This document shows positions 40,361 to 54,350 of a DNA stretch of 64,000 bases, in pieces. The notes below the pieces were generated by a model. The model was given only the letters and a program-made list of their open reading frames with translations. It was not told the DNA's origin and ran no database searches. Source of the DNA: Chrysomallon squamiferum (lineage: Eukaryota > Mollusca > Gastropoda > Neomphalida > Peltospiridae); contig CM022679.1 in NCBI GenBank assembly GCA_012295275.1, positions 23,961,002-24,025,001 of the forward strand, read 5' to 3'. Made by a program: the position numbers and the translations under genes. The first letter of the stretch is position 1; each line of letters begins with the position of its first letter.

Positions 40361-41002
40361 AGACATTTATACACCTTTAGAAAGTAAAAGCTGGATTAAC
40401 CATTAAGACATCTTAGTCAAGAGATTAGTAATGATGGTCTATATTTACAATGCCTGTTTTTTTTTTTAAATCAGTTATTTCATACATTGTACATAATTAG
40501 ATATAATTACACATAAAATGCAAAACTAAATTCAATAAGTATTTTTCAACATTATTGTTTAGGAATTATTTTAGTGTAACAAGATAAAATTGTTTTCTAA
40601 CATAGCTAAATATGCTATGAGACAAAATACTGATACAAAATGGAGTAAAAAAAACAAAAGTGAAAAAAGAGAAAATATAAAAACATATTCTGTAAAGGCT
40701 CAGACAATACATACACGTTGTCTGAAAACATGGAAACAACTGTGAACAAACCTGTAAAGTTTTTGATATTCTTGCTTTAGTTTTGGCATCAACGACTGGA
40801 CCACGAATTTTCCCAGATGATGACTTGCCCAGAGTACCAAGAGAAAAGCCAAGATCTTCCTGATATGCATCTTGCTCTATCTGAAGAAACAAAATGAACA
40901 CTATATCTATATCTTATCTATCTATCTAAATAAGTACATTAACAATTAATTCAATTATTTTGTTAGCACATGTATACTTGCAGATTAGCATTTCCTTAAA
41001 TG

Positions 41003-41033
<31 letters not shown>

Positions 41034-44000
41034 TAACAAAATAAAAAGATAAATTATCAAATTCCTTTAACATTAATAAAAAAATAAACTGAATTTGTTT
41101 TTGTTTATGAATAACATAAGTTGTGTAAAATAAATACAAATCATCAGGATTTGAACCTGACTTTCCTCCTATGATTATATTCGATAAAATAAACATGCAT
41201 CACAAAAGCAAAGTAATAGTAAATGTAGTGCAAATTATTAACAATAACATATATTCTCAATTAGGAAAATGAATCAATTTTCAATTATGAATAATGTAAT
41301 CTGTGCAAAATAAATATCTATTATTAGAAGTGGAACCAGCCTGTAATTACGCTTCATATATAAGCATTTGTCACTAAAGGAAAGTAATAAATTTAGTGCA
41401 TATCATTAACATACAAATGTATTCTGAAGTAAGAAAAGGCATATAATTGATACCTCAGCAAAATTCATTCTGTTAGCTTGTTTTCTCAGCTCGGACAAAC
41501 CAAGTCTTTCTTTAACCTTTCTTGCTCTGAAATAATCAAACACGAATTTGTAAATTTCTATTGTTTTTGAAGTTAAACCATTATAATTTATCAATTTTCA
41601 CAGAATTACTGTAGAACCCATACCAGAATGTCTTCACAGGAAAAATCCCAATTAATGTGGAAACAAATGTAATGGTTTATGTTTTCACTATGTATTATTA
41701 TTTTTGATTGATAGCTATTTTATTGTATTGATTTCCGTAATCAGTTATTTTATGAATATGTAGATCTTTTGTAAATTTATTACAGAGTTCATACTGTGGT
41801 AAATAATTTTCTAGTTATTCCATTATTCATTATGATGTTCATACAGATATATAATTATCTAAATAATCAGTTATTCATTATGGTGTGTAATAGGTAAATA
41901 ATTATCTAAATAATGAATTATACATTATGATGTTCAAATAGGTAAAGTATCTATAACTCATATTTTGTCCTTAATCATCTGTATTACACTACATAAACAA
42001 ACATGTTGAAATCCATCATTATATAATTTTTTTCTCCATTTATTTGGCTCAGTTCATAAAGAAATGATAATTACAAAAAACAGATTAAATATATTCTGCA
42101 TAATTCAAGTTATGTTTCATTTGTTTTCTGACAATTGAGTTTTAACACTATGATGAAGTAGAGGAATAAAAGAATAGTTTTAAAATATCTGATTGCTCAT
42201 TTTTCTGTGGATGTTACATGGTGGATCAGTTTGCTCAAAATTCTTTTCAACAAAAATATTTAGAAAACTGAAACTATCAATCTGCCAAATGTATCAGGAC
42301 ATCATCACTTCATGTGACGGGGTGAAGTGGAAGTCTCCAAATTATTATTATTTTACTTTGTTATAAGTAGTGATAAGTCATCCAAATGATAAATAAGTAG
42401 GAAGTTTTGAGAATTTTATTTGTACCATAGGTATATAAATAATATAATTTTCTGAAGATTAAAAATATAAACAAACGAATAAATGTATAAATAATTAAAA
42501 AAAAAAAAAAAAAAGAAATTAATAATTAAAAAAAAAAAATACAGGATCTAATTATACATTACCTTCTTCCTCCCCTCTTTTTCCTTGAGGTCTCGATTGG
42601 AGCAGGCAGAGGTTTCACAGTTTTCACAGGTGGAGGTTCTGTCATTTTGTCCATTTTCATCTCTATTTCAGCTCGGAGATTGTCACCTACAGCACCATCA
42701 GTACTTTCATGGAAACTGTCAACTCTGGCAGCTAGAGTGCACTTAGCAGCCACCAGACGAGCAGCCTTGCGTCTAAGATCCTACAGCAACAACGAAAATC
42801 AGTTATGTCAGGACAACAACAATTAACTTTCTTTTGTGATTTAGCAATAAGAAGGAGTAAATGAAATTATTTTGCAGCTAAAAAAAAAAAAAGAGATGAA
42901 ATTACAAATGAGTAATCAGATAATAAAAAATACCGTAATGTAAAAATGATAATGATATAAGTAACAATTCATGATATATCAAATGCTCATAACCAGTTAA
43001 TAAGAAACACTGTAACATAAAAACAAAACCGATATACATAACAATTCATGATAAATCAAATATTCACAATAACTCAGTAACATAAACTAATGGTAAACAA
43101 TGATGTTCTGATAGTAACAAAGCTGGTTCAGCAGGTTACAGTGATTGAATTGCTGCACAGATGTGATTCCATGATTTCAAAGAGAATGTCTTGTTTTAAT
43201 AGTGAAGATTATTATTAACAATATATTCTGCTTACTGGTGGAGCTTTCTGTACAATTTCACTGTAGTAAATGAAGCCTGTGTGTGGCAGAATGGCTGTTG
43301 TTGAAAACCCAGACAGTGTCCGCTTCTGTGCTCCAAGAACAAGAATGTTGCAGGCTGGCATCTTTGACAAGTTTGTCAGGCCTCCTGCAATACCTGAATG
43401 AAAAAAGAAACAGCATATTAGTAGATGATATTAGTATATTTTTGAAACTGAATATCTACAAATGTTTTTCTAACAAGAATAGACATAATGATCTGAATTT
43501 TCCTAGTCTCTTTGTCTTTTGTCAGGTGTTTTAGAAATATACTGATAAATTAAATCTTGTCTTTGTGTTATAAGCCTCACAGAAATTTACTAAGGGCTCT
43601 GCAAACACAGCCATGAAATGTTTAGCAGCCAAATCATAGCAGGACTGAATGGTATGCATATGTTTTATGATGGCACTGATAAATAATCATAAAATATTTA
43701 ACAAATATATTACCCATGAGTTTAGCAGCAACTGAGGCTCCAACAATGATTGACAGGTTGGGTGATATGAAGGTCATTCGTGATTCCACATATTTCAAGA
43801 TTTCTGCTTTACATTTGTTGATATCAATAGCCTGTTTGAATACAGTTGTAAAATATTTGAGTGCTGTTCATTTTTCTGAGGATGTTACATTGCCCTATAC
43901 ACAGTGGTCTATTGGCTCTAAAATTTGTTTTAGTGTTATTAGAAAAATCAAACTATCAATCTACCAAATGTATTGTGTTTTATAAGAATAAATCAGCTAA

Positions 44001-47000
44001 TACTGATAGCAAGAATGATCCAGTTGAGTATGAAAATAATCAAGACAGAATCAATAACCATTACAGTAATTAGTAACTGGAGTAATAAGCTATATAAATT
44101 CAGTAGGTAATTTGAATAATTCAATTGATGTCAGTAAATATTTAAATAATTCGTTTTATATCAATGGATTATTTGAATAGTTCTGTTTACATTAGGAACT
44201 TTTGAATATAACTCATCAATAACAGTGTTAATTTAAATTTGTATTTAACCACTAACCATTTCACAAGCTTCCATAATGACACTTGATTCTTCTGGTGTCA
44301 ACACAGTACTGTTAAAAAAGAGAGAGGAAAAAAGGGAAAAATTCATGATATTTGTGTTTTTTCACTTTCAAATCTGACCTCAAACTTATTTTGGTTAGAA
44401 TTAATATTTGTTTAATTCTGAATTTTTCAAATTCCATTACATCTACACAGTCATCATAAGTTTGATTCAAAGGCTTACTATGATTAGTTCTTTTGATGCT
44501 GGTTCAAACATAAAACTATCTATGCTTACATCTGTTTATCAAAATCAACAAGTTTATCCTTTCCATCATTTATTATTATTATTATTTTTGCTTGTTTTCA
44601 AATCAAGAGAAATTAGTCAGTGAGTAGGCTGATAGGAACATTTTAAAATGAGCCACAAATTACTAAATATATTTTCACCACTGAAGTATATTCATGATCT
44701 GAATAAATAAGTATGTAGAACACTTGAACATACAATGACGTTAATGTAATAATTCATTTTACTCATTGTAAAAAGAATACTCTAAATTTGTATAATGCAT
44801 AAAAGTTTTGTTACTGGGAAATATATACCCTTGTGTTGTTGATGCTGTTACACTAACTACCATGATTGTTGCTGGGGTAAGGATTTCTTGAAGGAAAGCA
44901 TTATTTTTAGAATTGGTAAAAATGTCATTTCCCAGTTCCTGAAATAAAAATAACAAAAAGAAATAATTAGTGGAGGAAAAAAATAAAAATAAAAATAAAT
45001 GCTATTCAGAATAACTTTGGTAATAATAAAATGAAAAAGACATTAAGAAGAAAATGATTTATTATTTGTATTAATTAATAACTCTGTTTCATTTATTTAA
45101 CATTTACAAATTTCATGATGTATATTTGTTATAAATAATGAATGAAAAATGAAATGACTTTATGTAAAAACAGATGTCATTTATAGAAATTATGCTTTAA
45201 ATTATGAATGAAAAAAAAGGATAAAATACCTTCACTGTGTATATGTATTCCATAGGTGTTTGAACCAAAGATTCTAATTCTGGAAACCGTTTTGAATACA
45301 GATCTCGTGTGAACTTGTGAATTACATCTGAAAAAAGAGGAAAAGAAAAGCATTTATATTAAATAACCAAAATAATATGGTAAATCAAATATTTATTCAG
45401 TTCAGTATTCTATAAACATGATTCTACAGTTATTTCAAGATAATAAATTAAAATTTGGTAATCCATTTTTTATCATATTTTTGCCACAATCAGACCAGCA
45501 TAAACTATGACCCTTGATGTCTGATTGGGTTTCTTCTTTATCTCAGGTAGAAACAAGCAGTAAAAACAATGACAAACAGGGCAAATGGGAAGAGCTATAT
45601 AATTACTAGATAGAAACTGATTTGCCTGGGACTTAGGAGGTATGGGTATCTGTTAACAAAATACTAGTATTTTCAGCAAAGTGTAAGCATTTCTCAGGTG
45701 CTATGACTTATATAACAGATCATGAAGCACTGTGATTTTTATAACCATCAGACAGGAGATAATTCATCAACATTTACAGAGCATTATTTCTAAAACTTTG
45801 TATATCCCTGTTGATTAGTGGAAATACTGAAAGAAGCCACACATTACCAACATGAGGTTAGATATCAAAAGATCATCTAGTATTTCAATGCTGATTTAAA
45901 ATGATTAAACACATTATCTGATTCTGTCAATAAAAAAATATTTCCAACTCTGTGGGTAATTTTTATCCTGAACTTGGAGAAATACCTTGTACTTATAGTG
46001 TATCATACATTAAATACCAAAAGAGAGTTATTTTAATAAGCCTGATATCTAAAACTGAAAATGAAAGATTAAAAAAATATATCAGCAAATGACAATTAAA
46101 AGTGAAAAAGAAGAGAAGAAGACATTATTTCTCATATATGCAAAAAAAATTCATCTGATATTTTAACAAACTCACTAATCTCATTGTCAATCTCTACAGT
46201 CATATTGTTAGCTGCTACAATCAACATGTACTCAGGATCAGCTTCGACAGGTCCAGAAACTGAAATTTTAAAAGAAACAGCAAATAAATACCTGCAGAAT
46301 TTCTTTTTATAATCTTCAGTGTCTGTAAACTGTTTTTGTTTTATGAAAAGAGTCAAGCTATCTGATTAATGTTTAATGTTGTTATATAGTTCACTTGATG
46401 GGCAATGTGGGCAAAAGACTTCCTCAAAAGGCTGCATATAATTATAAACAAACAAATGAATAAATGTTTTGTTGAATAATTCTATCACTTATGTCATGTG
46501 TATGTTTAAAAGATTTTGTTAAAGGCTCAGTTCATTAGAAACAGAATATCAGTACATACAAGTAGATGTTTAATTTTATGTTGGCAACAATAGCTTGGTT
46601 ATACTGCACTGTCTCATTTTGACTTCAGAAAATGTCACTTTGCTGTGATCTGTCCAGAGGAAGAAGTGACTTCTGTATGATGTATTAAAGAAAATAGACA
46701 AGATGCATTAACCTACCACTGTCTCTTCTTGATGTCTTGGAATATTTCCGTACATTGTCCATGATCTTGGCCAACTGAAACAAAATGGGAGATAAAAGAA
46801 GAAATAATCAATAAAATGTATTTAATATTATTATGATTATCATTAAAAATGTTTTAATTTTAAAATCAAGTTTTAATTCTAAAACCATCTACATCTGTAT
46901 GTTCCTTAGAAGACTGAAGGACATTTTTCAGTTTTTGGCATGTAAATTAATTTTATAGCAGGGCTATAGCTGGGCTCAAATATTCACTTTGAAAACATTC

Positions 47001-47770
47001 AGTGTCCCAAACTTGTTTTTTCTAGCCCAAATGAAAAATATTCATATTTCAGCTTTTAATTGAAGGAAAATGTGCACTTGATCATTAAGTTTTGAAATAT
47101 GCAAATATACCAACATATGTGATATTGAAATTCTTCTTTGTCAAATGCTTTTTAATCAACCAATCAAACAAATCAATTCAAAGACAAAAAACCCAGAAAT
47201 CAGAACACTGTGAAGCAAATGACAGAAACTAAGACAAGATGATCGAAATAGTCACGATCAGTTTAACAATACAGTTTAGTACATGCATATCAAGGCTACA
47301 AAATTAGTGTTTATAAATACATGTTAGCAAATTGAGATAAGCCAATACATCCAATTTATTGAACTACAAGCAAACCTTTTATGTGAAATAAATATTTGCA
47401 ATCAAATTATTAATAGTGGCTCTTGTGTTATAACTTATATCGAAAGAAAGAAAAGGTCGCCCAAGTAATATTTTTGCATAATTTGTTTAAAATCCCATTT
47501 GCCCAAACAGAACTTTGGTTGCATTTGGCAACTTGGCATAGTTGGCCATAGTTGAATCAATAAATGATTATATGTATCTGTCTTACAGACTGTTTTCACC
47601 TCTTTACTGTCTCTCAGCTTGGCCACACAGCTGACTGAGGAGTACTGTTTATCCAGATCCATGGTAACCTCTTCCACATCGGCAATCTCAGCCTGGACCT
47701 CTTCTTCATCTTGTTCAACATCTTCACCCCCTTCCTCTAGATCAGCAAGCAATTCATCTGCTAAAGACAT
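39599..47770 (-). CDS. PRPF31: U4/U6 small nuclear ribonucleoprotein Prp31
   Basis: Core spliceosome protein that binds the U4 snRNA/15.5K complex and is needed for U4/U6.U5 tri-snRNP assembly in the nucleus. Thirteen coding exons in gene order: 47770-47600, 46774-46717, 46259-46176, 45327-45230, 44938-44829, 44308-44257, 43831-43714, 43393-43236, 42780-42563, 41526-41454, 40880-40752, 40035-39934, 39703-39599. They total 1476 bases, 491 residues (human 499), with GT-AG sites and an unbroken frame. It begins MSLADELLADLEE, then an acidic N-terminus. Next come the NOSIC and Nop regions (about residues 80-330; VSVTASTTQG, YVESRMTFISPNLSIIVGAS, GGLTNLSKMPACNILVLGAQ), the basic nuclear localisation segment RKKRGGRRARK near residue 350, and the Prp31 C-terminal domain (KERLGLSELRKQANRMNF, EDLGFSLGTLGKS, QKYFSSTAGFRK). 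An acceptor 14 bases before the ATG suggests a 5' UTR intron. Confidence 0.97.
41120..41410. repeat. Tandem pair in PRPF31 intron 10
   Basis: Two diverged copies of about 150 bases (words TATGAATAA, GTAAAATAAATA or GCAAAATAAATA, AAGTAATA, AAATTTAGTGCA). The first holds, on the minus strand, a tRNA T-arm-like word (GGTTCAAATCC), but no full tRNA fold was seen. Confidence 0.5.
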
Positions 47771-49421
47771 GCTAACTTAATTTTCTGAAATAAAGTCAAG
47801 ATTAAAATATTCATTTTAATAAACAGATATACTAGTTCATTGATAAATTACTCGACGTACCGGCATCATTGACATAATTTAATATAAATAATAAAAATAT
47901 GATATTCCATCAAGATAATATTTATGGTTAAAATTATTTCCATTATATCATAAATTAAAATAAAATTAACTATAATTATAAACAAAATATCATAAAACAT
48001 ACGATAAAATTTAAATTTTGATAAACTCCCATGGCCGGAATAGCACTGATATAATTTAAAAAGCCTATCTTTTATAAATCTTTTAACTGAACTAGCTTGG
48101 AGTTCGAGTTTGACCACATGTAGATGTACATAATCATATTAATAAGGCTATTAATGCATGACTCGTGATATGAGTATACAATAAATTGTATAACTTAAAC
48201 TATAAAAGTATAAACCTATGTATCTGTACCAAATAATATTCAGTTGATAATGATACTATTAGTATTAGTATTACTAAGTAATAAATAAGTAATTACTAAA
48301 ATTAGTATGAAGTATCATCACTAACATTTATCGTTTTTTATTTGGCATTGGAAGGAGAAACATATAAATCGGAATCTGTTATCACAAAATAAAACAGCTC
48401 TTCTTTTCAGAGCTGCATTTTTGTTTTGTAAATGTTCAAACCTATTTGGACCTTGCAGACGTCAAAAACAACACAAAATACGAATTACCGGAAATTAATA
48501 ATCTTCTGCTCTCAACAAACAAAAGAGTTATCTTTCGGTTTGGTTTTGTAATTCCCTTTCTGCATAAGGGAGAACTAACATTATCGGTCGTTGCAGCAAG
48601 TTTAAGATAAGCAATTTTGATTACGACTACTGATAGAGGTTTTAGTGAATATTTATACTACAGTTACTACAGTTATTTTACAGTGAAAGAGCGGGACTTT
48701 TAGAATTCTTTTTTCTTGTGTTTATGTTTTGTTTGTTTTGTCTATTTATTATTAGTTTTTTTCTCTTTCTTCGACAATAATTATTTTCATTGCCTCATTA
48801 AGGCACGAGTTCAATAATACAGCCCAGAAGCCTCGAGAGTTCAAGTGAAAAACTATTTTATTTTTTCTCCTTTTTTTATGAATTTTTTTACGGCGGGTAT
48901 GAAACTTAACGATACCTATAATACGTGAGCCTACATATTGTAAATACAACACTGAAACAGCTGAAAGAATTTACTAACGATATTGTTAAAAGGACCGAAA
49001 TGACATGAATAAAAATTTATAATGAAAACAAATAAATGAAACAACTCATAAATATATGTAAAAAATAGTTTTATTACATCAAACATTATACATATATGTT
49101 CGAAGTTAAAAAAGATGTTACATTCATACTGTATCTTCTCTACATCTAATTCTACACATTTATATATATATATATATATTGTGTATTGTGTTAAGAACTG
49201 CTAAATCTCTCTTTTGTTTATTTGCTAAAAATAAAATGTTAACAAAATACAGTGTTGATGAGTTGATGATTTTGGGTTTTTTTTGTTGTGACTCATTCTG
49301 ATAGAAAACACCTCTGAAAATAAATACTTGAACAGTAATTGCTAAGTTTCCGTACCCTATACATTAACCGTTTATATTCATAAACATTATTCGTTTCATA
49401 GGAGTAGCATTTTATCAGTTT
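47771..49421. other. 5' flank of PRPF31
   Basis: Probable promoter and 5' UTR intron of PRPF31. The segments at about 48590-48670 (TAAGATAAGCA, CTACTGATAGAGGTTTTA) are preserved in the pseudogene copy at 22080-22150, so they predate the duplication. The segment near 47990-48140 resembles the start part of unit U. Otherwise AT-rich, with a short (TA)n near 49160. No other gene seen. Confidence 0.55.
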
Positions 49422-49630
49422 TTATTTTGTCACAGTATTAAGATGTAGAGAAATAACTGTAATCTGAAGAATACTCCAAAGTAGAGGTAGTGCAACTTTT
49501 ACGTCATTTCCGGCTGATTTTCCAACGCAGTTAGCAGACAGGAAGTAATCCATTGCTTTTACGTATGTAGACTTCAGGTCACAGGTAATTGTGTTCTGTA
49601 CTGTACAGTTGTGACGATATTCCTGTAAAC

Positions 49631-49671
<41 letters not shown>

Positions 49672-50589
49672 CTGATGATAACTGAAATATTAATGATAAC
49701 AAAAGTGATAATTGATGATAATAAAGATGATGATGAAGATGACGATCATAACGACGGAATGATTAAAGCGATGAAAACGATATCAAAAGACTTGGTGATA
49801 CTACTACTACTACTACTACTAATAATGATAATGATGATGACGATGATATTTATCTTAATAATGGTCACACAACAATAACCGGTAAAAAAATAAAAATAAA
49901 AATAAAATAAATCTCGCATTATAATTCAAACTAACCCACAGATGAACTGAGCTTGCTGTTCTTCGCTGGGAGATTCGCCAGAAAGAGCAATGGCATTTTC
50001 TCCTTCTCTGTAACACGTAGCAATGTTGTTACCTGCCTTCTTGACGCACGAATCATGCACAGCTAGAAAGACAAATGTAAATAAAGTAAGAAGCTTTAAA
50101 AGATATCCCTGTTAAAATATGTTTTGCAGTATCAATACAACTTCAACCTTACACTGTATAATAATTACTGGAGCAATATGAACAACAGCTATACTAAGGT
50201 AACCATTACTAGTAAATGATACATCATTTTGTAATTATACATTGGTAATTCTTCTGAAACGTTATCACAATATTTTGTTAGTATTATATTTATTATCTTA
50301 GTTCGTGTTTTACAGAAACCCAGTCTGTAGTCAAACTATTTCACTAAGATGTGGTTTTATTAATTAATTAATTTCTATTACTACTACTGCTTCTACTTCT
50401 ACTAGTAAAACTAATATTGTATGTGTCTGTTAATTAATATTCTGTAACTGTTGCTAATACTACTACTACTGCTACTACTGCCACTCTTCCAATTATTACC
50501 ACGTTCGTTACAACAACTGCTACTGTTCTGCTGATTTTAAACCTTATATTCATTACCATAACGACTGTGACTTCTACTATTACTATACA

Positions 50590-50662
<73 letters not shown>

Positions 50663-51112
50663 AAATTACGACTAATGACGATTTGAATGCTAGTAGTGAG
50701 TAAAATCCTCTTCAACAAAAGAAATCACAAAATTACAATTTAAATTACTGCACGCGAAATTAAATCCTTCTTCAAGACGTTCTGGTGTTGCAATGATATC
50801 ATTTAAAAAATGTTGACATTCTACAGCTGTTGAAACAAGACACTTCAAAGCAGATGTCAACTGCTCCAAATACGGCCTGTAAATTCATCAAACATACGTA
50901 ATTTAAAAATAACATAAAACATTGTCTTTTAAAGTGCACAGTGATGTCTGCGCAACATAAAGTACTTGGATTGTTTATCATTTAAAATCATTTCATCTAG
51001 CAGACTATATGAAAAATTTATACTTTCTTCTTTATAAAAGGCTCTGACTTAATATTAAATATGCGAATAATGTTGACAAAATGAACATAAAATTGTAATG
51101 ATGATGATGATG

Positions 51113-51157
<45 letters not shown>

Positions 51158-52229
51158 GGAAAAAAAAAACGAAAGGGATTTACAGAAATATTGTATTTTC
51201 TCATATTTGGAAGTTGCTTTTAAAATCAATTAGACAACGAGAATGAAACTTTATTAAAGGGAAAACGTTATTACTTTTTATAAATATATATATATATATA
51301 AAAAAATAATAATAATATATATTATTATTAAATTATATTTTACGACAACGTGTATATACCGTAAAAAAATTTTTTTTTTTAAATTAACACACACCTTATT
51401 AATTATTTTAGTTTGAATAGCATCATTTTATTCCACTTTTTCAACATGAAACGTACCGAAAAAACCTACTTATTTACATGATATTATCAGTTTATGTACA
51501 GATTCTTAATATAATCATTTTATAAAATAGAGTATCTAACAGACACGTGGACTATTTTCTAACACGAGATATTAAAAATTATAATAATATGAGGAAATGA
51601 TTTCATACGATGAACATGTCGTCTTATTGGCCAAAGTCATGAAACTGCTGAAGTCTCCTTTAAGATCAGAGAATGTAATGGTTGGTATCGGCGTTTTCAC
51701 TTGGTCGAAACATGCCGACACGTCGTCATTTATTGTAGATTCGCAGTCGCACTCAGCTTTTTCAGTAAGAAGTACTAAAATGTAAAAGAAAAAACTGTAT
51801 ATTAGATATATAGACAAACAGAGAAAGAGAGAGATAGAGGGAGAGAGATAGATAGATAGATAGATAGATAAATAGATAGACAGATAGAGATAGAGAGAGA
51901 CAGAGAGATAGATAGAGAGACCGAGAAAGAGATAGAGAGAGACAGAGAGAGAGAGAGACCGAGAAAGAGAGAGAGAGAAAGAGAGAGAGAGAAAGATAAT
52001 AAAACCACAAAACTACAATATAATATGAAAGATATTCATTCCATAAATTATTTTTATATATAAATGTACTTAATTGTTTGAAGTTATTATTATGAAAATG
52101 CTTTTCTAAATATCAAACTGGAGATTGTTTTATTTTTTAAAACAAAAACCAAAATAACGAGAAAAAGAAGAACAAGAACAACAACAACAACACCAACAAC
52201 AACAAATTTAAATAATAATAATAATAATT

Positions 52230-52294
<65 letters not shown>

Positions 52295-52369
52295 TTAAAA
52301 CAAAAGTATTATCATATAAATAGACTTACCAAGATAAAACAAAGAAATAATTAGAAAACGAAATTCCAT
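49422..52369 (-). CDS. Secreted cysteine-rich protein of unknown family, 5 exons
   Basis: Exons in gene order: 52369-52330, 51774-51609, 50876-50749, 50062-49936, 49629-49422, giving 669 bases and 222 residues. Intron phases 1, 2, 1, 2 join with no frame break. Donors are GTAAGT, GTATGA, GTAATT and GTTAGT. The last acceptor is the TTAG before TTTACAGG, because using the later CAG breaks the frame. Exon 1 and the start of exon 2 encode a signal peptide (MEFRFLIISLFYL, VLLTEKA) followed by CDC. The mature protein has 13 cysteines and potential N-glycosylation sites (NKT, NCT), and ends in a hydrophobic segment (VALPLLWSILQ) that could be a GPI signal. I do not recognise the family. The helical, evenly spaced cysteine pattern (LKC, VEC, FAC, DSC, ATC, FIC) recalls other small secreted invertebrate proteins. 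It lies 1.65 kb upstream of PRPF31 on the same strand. Confidence 0.78.
50590..50661. repeat. (CTA)n microsatellite
   Basis: About 72 bases of CTA in intron 3 of the secreted-protein gene. The serine-rich frame on the minus strand is a repeat artefact. Confidence 0.96.
51811..51994. repeat. Compound GA/GATA microsatellite
   Basis: About 180 bases of GA, GATA and GACA units in intron 1 of the secreted-protein gene. Confidence 0.95.
52211..52293. repeat. (AAT)n microsatellite
   Basis: AAT run in intron 1 of the secreted-protein gene, close to its first exon. Confidence 0.96.
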
Positions 52370-53063
52370 TGTAATAAATTAGTTCAAATCAGACATCAGC
52401 GTCTAAAATCGAAATGAATTACAGTTTGGCAAAAGCACTTTGATAAAAGTCTATCCTTTGCGTTTACACAACTTGCAATCAAATAAACAGGGTCGAAGTT
52501 AATAAAAGTATCCATCAAACCATGTCAGTTTTGGTTTATTCAAATCATGTACACCATTAACTGTCTTTAATGCGTTAACGTAAGTAATATCTTTGATAAA
52601 TATGACCTATTTTTCTTCTTCTTTTTTTTTAGTTTCTTTTTTTTAAATGTAATGATTATATTGATAAATAAGATGACCACCACTAACGAAGTCTAAAGTT
52701 CCGAACCTTGTTGACAAAGAAACGGAGAAACCATTTGTCCAAAATATTTATCTTTTATAGCTGTTCATACAATGATCGATACGAAACTATTATTTATATT
52801 AGTGTCAGCGACAGTGTAAGTAAATATATCTGTGAAATATTAAATATATATATAAGAAAAATGTTTTAACAACGATTACCAAGAGGGCAAATATAGTACA
52901 AAGAAATGTATTTTAAATATGTTTTTTGCATGTATGGTAACGTGTATATGTGCGTATATGTGTACGCTTTCGGGCGTGCATGAATGTGAATATGTTTAAA
53001 ATATTTGCAGGTATATACATGACTTCTACGTACATATGAACGTATGCACTTTGTCTGCGTGTT

Positions 53064-53122
<59 letters not shown>

Positions 53123-53349
53123 GTTTGTGTGCGTATTTGTGTGTATGTGGTGGGGAACTGTTTTGTGAATATGTAAGCACGAGACTGTGTTGTGCCTAAG
53201 TGAAATGAATAATATAATTATGCAGGTATTTATACGGTGTGACTGCATTTTTTTTTTTTTTTTTTTCTGTCTGTCCTTAATTCTTTATCTATAACAAAGC
53301 GTGGAACCAATGACAGTCAAATCGGATCGCAATTATATAAAAGGAAATT

Positions 53350-53382
<33 letters not shown>

Positions 53383-53504
53383 TTGTGTGAGTACGTACGT
53401 ACGTATGTATGTATGTATATATATATATAGACACACAAACACATAAATGCACATAACTGCACTAACAGTTATATAAACATTATTAATATTAATATTAATA
53501 TTAA

Positions 53505-53556
<52 letters not shown>

Positions 53557-54052
53557 GTAATATAATGACAGATATTTTGCGACATTCAAAAACCTGACAG
53601 GAAAATTCCAACATATTAGTTTTATCCCCTTCATCGGTTTTTAAAATGTATTGCTGGACGAAAATAAGAGTTATATCCCCTACATCATAACACTAAAAAT
53701 TACTACTGAAACTAAAATATCATGTGAGTAAGCTAAAATGGTAAAGAAGTTACTATATGAGTGTATGCGTATGTGTGCTTGTGTTGTGTATTTATCACTG
53801 CCGATCACCTCGCCAAAGCATGATACTTTATTTTCAGATAACATAATTTTCTTATAAAGAAAGCAGCAGTAATCGACAAAAAGTATACAGCGGCATTTTA
53901 TTTACGGTATGTTCAGTCATAGCGCACGTATGTAAAATTAATACATATAAATAATTTAATAATTTTACTCAAATAAGTTCCAGCAATTATACACAGAAAT
54001 TAATAAGTAGAGAAATCAAACAAACAAACAAACAACAACAACAACAACAACA

Positions 54053-54119
<67 letters not shown>

Positions 54120-54350
54120 CGATATAAGGCATATTTTTATTTATGTATTTGCGAACAAAATAAAACTAACATTAATATATTTTAAAGTAATTTTCTTAAA
54201 ATTAAAAAAAATAATAAAGGCAAATAGTTTGCATATGTTAAGAATCTGTAGCATCTTTTCTTTTGGAATTTTCTTTCCTTAATTTAATTTTTTTTTTTTT
54301 TTTTTAAATTATTGGCTCACCTTAATTATTATTCAAAGTAACATTCACTA
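52370..54350. other. Intergenic, microsatellite-rich
   Basis: Upstream of the secreted-protein gene. Contains (GT)n at 53073-53105 followed by (TA)n, a short (TC)n near 53350, (ATT)n at 53505-53556, and (CAA)n/(AAT)n at 54017-54117. No supportable exon; the His-Thr, Leu-rich and Asn-rich frames come from these repeats. Confidence 0.65.

Noticed and set aside
41130-41180. tRNA-like T-arm word on the minus strand in a PRPF31 intron
   Set aside because: No acceptor stem or A-box was found at the right distance, so neither a tRNA nor a tRNA-derived SINE can be supported.
52866-53248. His-Thr-rich frames of over 100 codons
   Set aside because: Produced by (GT)n and TATG-rich microsatellites; the same applies to the 63.2-63.9 kb frames.
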